From Bacteroidota bacterium (GTDB lineage Bacteria > Bacteroidota > Bacteroidia > Chitinophagales > Saprospiraceae): DNA of 19,090 nucleotides. The notes beneath the pieces were generated by a model. It was not told the origin of the DNA and ran no database searches. It worked only from the letters and a program-made list of their open reading frames with translations. Each line of letters begins with the position of its first letter. Within the stretch, counting starts at the first letter, position 1. Shown piece after piece: positions 15,224 to 19,090 of the stretch. Both the position numbers and the translations under genes were made by a program. The DNA lies in contig JAJRQS010000216.1 in the NCBI GenBank assembly GCA_024280135.1, positions 1 to 19,090 on the forward strand, written 5' to 3'.

Positions 15224-15646
15224 ATGGGAGCACAATATATAGTCAATGTTTTATTGAAGTTTTTTCCTGTTATTTTGTTTTTTACATCAGGGTTTAGTCA
15301 TGTAACTGGGGACTCAGATAGTGTTTATATTTTTGAATTACTGGGTGTTGAACCCGTCGGAAGATATGTGATAGGGACCATTGAGTTGCTAGCAGGCTTT
15401 TTGATGATAATGCCGGGGCGTAGTTTGGAAGCTGGGATTGTAGGAAGTGTTTTAGCTTCTGGAATATTGATTATACACTTAACGGTTTTAGGGATTGACC
15501 TAGGTGGGGATGATGGCTATCGTTTTGTGTTGGGCTTGATTTTATTAGTGGCGAGTTTGGGGTTAGTGTTTATTCATCGAACCGAGTTGAGTGGGCTTCC
15601 GCAAAAATTGAAAAGAATTAGTTGGAAAGATATAAAAATGCCTTAA
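15224..15646 (+). CDS. DoxX-family four-helix membrane protein
   Basis: A 140-residue protein with four predicted membrane segments: about 7-25, 45-65, 70-92 and 97-117. GRYVIGTIELLAGFLMIMPG is typical of the DoxX/DoxD-like superfamily. The cytoplasmic tail is basic (LPQKLKRISWKDIK). The biochemical role of small DoxX-like proteins is mostly undefined; redox or quinone-linked roles have been proposed for relatives. It sits between mltG (2-base gap) and an SDR gene (9-base gap), consistent with one transcript. Confidence is good for the membrane topology and moderate for the family. Confidence 0.75.
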   Translation: MGAQYIVNVLLKFFPVILFFTSGFSHVTGDSDSVYIFELLGVEPVGRYVIGTIELLAGFLMIMPGRSLEAGIVGSVLASGILIIHLTVLGIDLGGDDGYRFVLGLILLVASLGLVFIHRTELSGLPQKLKRISWKDIKMP

Positions 15647-15655
15647 AAAGATATC

Positions 15656-16408
15656 ATGAAGTTTGATTTAAAAGGGAAAGTAGCGATTGTAACAGGTGCC
15701 TCAAAAGGAATAGGTAAGGCAATTGCCTTCGCCTTAGGCAAGGCGGGTGCGAAGGTGGTTGTCTCCAGCAGGAAACAAGAAGTTTTAGAGGAAGTCGTTG
15801 ATGATTTTAAGAACTTAGGTATTGTCGCTTTCGCAAAAGCTGCCAATGTCGGTAAGGCGGCTGATTGTACAGACTTAATAGCCTCAACCATCAAGCATTT
15901 TGGGCGGATTGATATTTTGATTAATAATGCCGCTACAAATCCTGTCTTTGGACCCATTGCTGAAACCAGCACGGAGGCGTTTGATAAGATTATGGATGTA
16001 AATCTAAAAGCACCTTTCGTGTTATCTAATATGGTTTTACCACACATGGAAAAGAGTGGGGGAAGTATCGTTCACATCAGTAGTGTGGAGGGATTACGAC
16101 CAGGGCAACACATGGGTATGTATAGCGTAAGTAAATCTGCTTTGCTTATGCTTACGCGCGTGCAAGCCAACGAATGGGGGCAAAAAGGAATCAGAATCAA
16201 TGCAATTGCACCTGGACTCATACAAACTAAATTTAGCCAAGCACTTTGGGATAATGAAAAAATCCTCCAATATGCTTTGCGTCAAATTCCACTTGGTCGA
16301 ATGGCTCAACCTGAGGAAGTCGCAGGATTAGCCTTGTTCTTAGCATCGGATCTGGCAGCTTATGTAACAGGTTCAACCTTTACAGTGGATGGAGGGTATC
16401 TCGCATAG
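15656..16408 (+). CDS. SDR-family NAD(P)-dependent oxidoreductase
   Basis: A 250-residue classical short-chain dehydrogenase/reductase. The cofactor-binding TGASKGIG is at residues 13-20, the NNA motif at 90-92, and the catalytic Ser143-Tyr156-Lys160 set lies in HISSVEGL and YSVSKSA. PGLIQTKF and the C-terminal FTVDGGYLA are also typical. An Arg after beta-2 (SSRKQ) suggests preference for NADP(H), by family rule. The closest recalled type is the DHRS4/carbonyl-reductase-like or fatty-acid/alcohol SDR group, but the substrate cannot be set from sequence alone. It lies in the same cluster as the DoxX-like gene (9 bases upstream) and the DUF1415 gene (3 bases downstream). Confidence 0.92.
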   Translation: MKFDLKGKVAIVTGASKGIGKAIAFALGKAGAKVVVSSRKQEVLEEVVDDFKNLGIVAFAKAANVGKAADCTDLIASTIKHFGRIDILINNAATNPVFGPIAETSTEAFDKIMDVNLKAPFVLSNMVLPHMEKSGGSIVHISSVEGLRPGQHMGMYSVSKSALLMLTRVQANEWGQKGIRINAIAPGLIQTKFSQALWDNEKILQYALRQIPLGRMAQPEEVAGLALFLASDLAAYVTGSTFTVDGGYLA

Positions 16409-16411
16409 CAA

Positions 16412-16966
16412 ATGAAAAGTACTACTATCATAAAACAAGAAACCCTTAATTGGGTCAATAAAGTCGTCATTGGTTTAAACTTTTGCCCGTTTGCCGCTCC
16501 TGTTGTCAATCATAATAAATTGCACATTGAAATAGTTGCATCAGCGGATGAAGCTTTTATTTTACAAAAAGTTTTGGAGGAGTGTGCTTTCTTGGATAAG
16601 CCGAACCAATATGAAACTAGTTTGGTGGTTTTACCTAAATTTCAAAAAGACTTTTTGGGCTACTTAGAACTTTTGGAAATAGCAGAACGCCTATTGGAGG
16701 TACAAGGCTACGAAGGGATTTATCAAATAGCTAGTTTCCATCCTGAGTACATTTTTGCGCAAGCGAAAGAAGATGATGCAGCTAATTACACCAACCGCTC
16801 ACCGTATCCGATGTTTCATTTGATACCAGAGGCTAGCTTGGAAGAGGCCATTGCAACTTATCCTGACGTAGAAAATATACCCAGTAAAAACCAGAAGATT
16901 GCAAGAGATAAAGGATTGAAAGCCATGGAGTTATTGCGTTCTGCCTGTTTTATTTTACCAAAGTGA
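16412..16966 (+). CDS. DUF1415-family protein
   Basis: A 184-residue soluble protein without signal or membrane segments. It has the DUF1415 landmarks: an N-terminal W-V-N-K-V-V-I-G-L-N-F-C-P-F-A block (Cys25), LVVLPKF, FHPEYIFAQ and DAANYTNRSPYPMFHLIPE. No function has been established for the family as far as I know. The conserved Cys, His and Asn/Arg residues suggest a metal- or ligand-binding site, which is speculation. It starts 3 bases after the SDR stop, as last gene of the mltG cluster. Its last 17 bases overlap the 3' end of the convergent gene at 16950-19019. Confidence 0.88.
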   Translation: MKSTTIIKQETLNWVNKVVIGLNFCPFAAPVVNHNKLHIEIVASADEAFILQKVLEECAFLDKPNQYETSLVVLPKFQKDFLGYLELLEIAERLLEVQGYEGIYQIASFHPEYIFAQAKEDDAANYTNRSPYPMFHLIPEASLEEAIATYPDVENIPSKNQKIARDKGLKAMELLRSACFILPK

Positions 16967-19019
16967 AATCTCCGGAGAACAACTCCGTTAGCCCATCAAT
17001 ATAACGAATCTTTGCGAACCAGACATAGACATCAGGCTGTAAAGCTTTGCCTTTATATCGCCCATCCCAACCCGCTGAAGGGACATCAAAAGGAATGTTT
17101 CGACCTTGATAAACCATCGAGCCCCATCGGTCAAAAATGACCAACTCGTCAATCTCTAAGGCAACATTGGTACTGAATAAATTGAACCAATCATTTACCC
17201 CATCACCATTTGGCGAGAAGGCATTGGGTGCAAAAAATGGACGAATAATCTCTACATTAAACTGCATGGTGTCAAGCGCGATACATCCCGCTTGATTGGT
17301 TACTTGAATAACGTATTCTGTGCTTTTAAATGGTCTCGCATAAGGCGTGAGACATGTGTCACAAGGCAACCAATCCAAATTACCGAACCATTGTAAGTCT
17401 GTGGCTGTGCCAGGAGGTGTATAAAAAGCATTAATGATAGCAGAATCACCCAATACAATATCAATATCAGCTCCTGCTGTCACGATGAGAGCGGGTGGAT
17501 CTATTAATTCTAAAGCGGTAGAGTCTGTACAGCCTTTAATGTCTTGAATATATAAAGTGTATGACCCGTCAGTAAGGTTAGGAAATTTTGGGTTAGGGGC
17601 AAAATTAACGCCATCAAGACTGTAGGAATAAGCAGGATTTCCGGCTATTCCTTCTCCTACGATGACAGCGGTGCTATCTCCTGCACAAATGTTATCGGTC
17701 AAAGTAGCCGTTACATCCAAATCAGGAAAATCTTCGCAACAAGGCTCAATAAAGAAATCTATCACTTTCGTAACGCGGCAGCCTTCAGCACTTTCAATGG
17801 TCAATGCCGTAATTTTGTTACCAAACGATTCATAGATAACTTGGTGAGGGCCGGGCGTGTTTTCGGATAATGGGGTAGAACCCGCTCCAAAATTCCAAGT
17901 CCAAGAGACAATGTTTCCCACATCAGTATAAGAACTGTCCTTAAAAGTAATGGTCTTGTCACATTCAAATTCGGCTACGGCGTCTATTTCAAAATTGACC
18001 TCTGGACCCAAAAAAGTACCCGTTCCACCAAAATCAATGGAAAAACCAAGCCCGGATTGAGAAAAATTATTGACAACAAGTACATAGCTTTCTCCTGCTA
18101 CCATATCCAATGCTTTGACAAAATTATCAGAATTATTAGAACACCCAGGAGCCTCCGTTATGTCTGTTGACGATTCATTAAGTCCAGTAGGTCCATTACA
18201 GATGGCCCATTCAGAATAGGGCGAGCTTTGGTTTGCGCCAGACGCCATACACCGTACAATTTCTTTGTTGGCACAATCATCAATACCTCCAGGAAGACGA
18301 TAGATGGCAAAATCTATATCATCTGTTTCTTTATTAGGGTCATTATTATTGGGTGTGATGACGAATGTTAGTGTGCCTGATTCTTTGCACGTCCATTTAT
18401 ACCAAGAAGACGCAAATTCTTCTGCAATACAACTGTTCACATCAACTTCATTTTTATCATTTCCGACACCCACCAAGCTTTCGACTTGAAAAGCAGTCTT
18501 ATCGCATAATAGAACTGATTCTTGGCAATCTGACTGTGGATTTGGGATTGGGACAAAATCATTGATGCAAAGCTGAAAACTACCGGTTCCTTCATTAAAT
18601 CCATCGACCATTAAGTAGTAAGTCTTGCCTAAAATAAGGTCTGCTACGACAATTTCAGCTACTCCCTTCGTGGAGTTTGGACTACATCCTTTTTGAACTA
18701 GATTATCACACGGTCCTTCAAATACGGCAACTTGAGGGATCGCTAGTGTTCCACTTCCTGCTGCACCTGTTACCCGAACAACGACGGCAGGTTTTACTGG
18801 CGTAAAGGAAAACCAGACGGCATGCTTAAAGTCAAGAAAGCAAGTTGTTGTGGGTTTATTGGGGTCTTCTTCTGCATTTTCATTCGTAAAAAGACTCTCC
18901 GAGCAGTAATCATCGACATCATAAATTGGGGTCGCATATAAGCATATATCGTTAGGCACTTGCGCAAATGTGTTGGTTGCAAAGCCTAGTAAAAAGAAAA
19001 ATAGTAGAATAAGTCTCAT
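16950..19019 (-). CDS. Secreted multidomain protein with T9SS type B (gliding-motility-associated) sorting domain
   Basis: A 689-residue secreted protein with a signal peptide (residues 1-19, ending TFAQ). Two PPC-like beta-sandwich segments follow: about 20-155 (NDIC...VWFSFTPVKP...YYLMVDGFNEGTGSFQLCI) and about 160-330 (SWYKWTCKESGTLTFVI...YVLVVNNFSQSGLGFSIDF). A PKD domain covers about 345-430 (VSWTWNFGAG), a SprB-like repeat about 437-508 (GNPAYSYSLDG...GSYTLYIQDIKGCTDS) and an Ig-like segment comes next. The C-terminal domain starts at about 593 (FFAPNAFSPNGDGVND ... IFDRWGSMVYQ ... WDGRYKGK ... VWFAKIRYIDG), which is the CHU_C/type B T9SS signal. It is probably surface-displayed and adhesive or ligand-binding; no catalytic motif is seen. 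Its stop lies inside the end of the DUF1415 gene. A possible -7 element (TTATTTTG on the minus strand, about 19039-19046) is one base off consensus. Confidence 0.88.
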   Translation of the reverse strand: MRLILLFFFLLGFATNTFAQVPNDICLYATPIYDVDDYCSESLFTNENAEEDPNKPTTTCFLDFKHAVWFSFTPVKPAVVVRVTGAAGSGTLAIPQVAVFEGPCDNLVQKGCSPNSTKGVAEIVVADLILGKTYYLMVDGFNEGTGSFQLCINDFVPIPNPQSDCQESVLLCDKTAFQVESLVGVGNDKNEVDVNSCIAEEFASSWYKWTCKESGTLTFVITPNNNDPNKETDDIDFAIYRLPGGIDDCANKEIVRCMASGANQSSPYSEWAICNGPTGLNESSTDITEAPGCSNNSDNFVKALDMVAGESYVLVVNNFSQSGLGFSIDFGGTGTFLGPEVNFEIDAVAEFECDKTITFKDSSYTDVGNIVSWTWNFGAGSTPLSENTPGPHQVIYESFGNKITALTIESAEGCRVTKVIDFFIEPCCEDFPDLDVTATLTDNICAGDSTAVIVGEGIAGNPAYSYSLDGVNFAPNPKFPNLTDGSYTLYIQDIKGCTDSTALELIDPPALIVTAGADIDIVLGDSAIINAFYTPPGTATDLQWFGNLDWLPCDTCLTPYARPFKSTEYVIQVTNQAGCIALDTMQFNVEIIRPFFAPNAFSPNGDGVNDWFNLFSTNVALEIDELVIFDRWGSMVYQGRNIPFDVPSAGWDGRYKGKALQPDVYVWFAKIRYIDGLTELFSGDFTLVK

Positions 19020-19090
19020 GTAGTCATATTTAAGACACCAAAATAAAGCATTTTAACTCTAATTAGCCTGATGAAATTGGATTAACCGCA

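Noticed and set aside
1..19090. Mobile elements, CRISPR arrays, tRNA or rRNA genes
   Set aside because: I found no transposase motif, regularly spaced short repeats, or cloverleaf or rRNA-like sequence. The only long repeat is the coding duplication of the hydrolase head.

Overview
The window looks like a chromosomal segment of a Bacteroidota bacterium, probably from the Saprospiria or a related marine/activated-sludge lineage. The lineage call is an inference. The direct evidence is: low-to-moderate GC, short AT-rich leaders without clear Shine-Dalgarno sequences, several Bacteroidota-type -7 elements (TAnnTTTG), two secreted proteins ending in type A type IX secretion (T9SS) sorting domains, and one ending in a type B (gliding-motility-associated) sorting domain. 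I see no tRNA, rRNA, CRISPR array, transposase or phage gene. No gene-free stretch exceeds 300 bases.

Layout. (1) 1-2490, + strand: a cell-envelope or exopolysaccharide O-acylation cassette. It holds the 3' end of an SGNH/GDSL hydrolase, a membrane-bound O-acyltransferase (MBOAT, AlgI-like) and a second membrane-anchored SGNH-like protein, all overlapping or a few bases apart. (2) 2589-3389: a VanW-family protein with no glycopeptide-resistance genes beside it. (3) 3433-6152, - strand: an S9-family (DPP-IV-type) secreted peptidase followed after 5 bases by a small secreted beta-sandwich-type protein. (4) 6317-13020, + strand: the most distinctive part, two tandem paralogous secreted proteins. 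They share a 545-residue TIM-barrel glycoside-hydrolase-like (clan GH-A-like) N-terminal part, with the putative catalytic Glu193 and Glu358 at identical positions. Their C-terminal halves are unrelated. The first has two copies of a 146-residue Ig/HYR-like module. The second has alternating HYR and C-type-lectin-like domains (three lectin-like domains in all). Both end in type A T9SS sorting domains, have look-alike promoters, and are each followed by a strong intrinsic terminator. The second gene is broken by a one-base frameshift in an A-run at about 12318-12322, before the third lectin-like domain. (5) 13260-13961: a VIT1/CCC1-family metal transporter. (6) 14100-16966: a tight four-gene cluster of MltG transglycosylase, DoxX-like membrane protein, SDR oxidoreductase and DUF1415 protein. 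(7) 16950-19019, - strand: a large secreted multidomain protein with a type B sorting domain, whose 3' end overlaps the DUF1415 gene by 17 bases.

How it fits together (inference): most of the window encodes surface and envelope functions, namely polymer O-acylation, peptidoglycan processing, secreted proteolysis, and T9SS-exported carbohydrate-active or adhesive proteins. The tandem hydrolase/lectin pair is the best candidate for something undescribed: one conserved enzyme-like head delivered on two different binding or display tails under apparently matched promoters.
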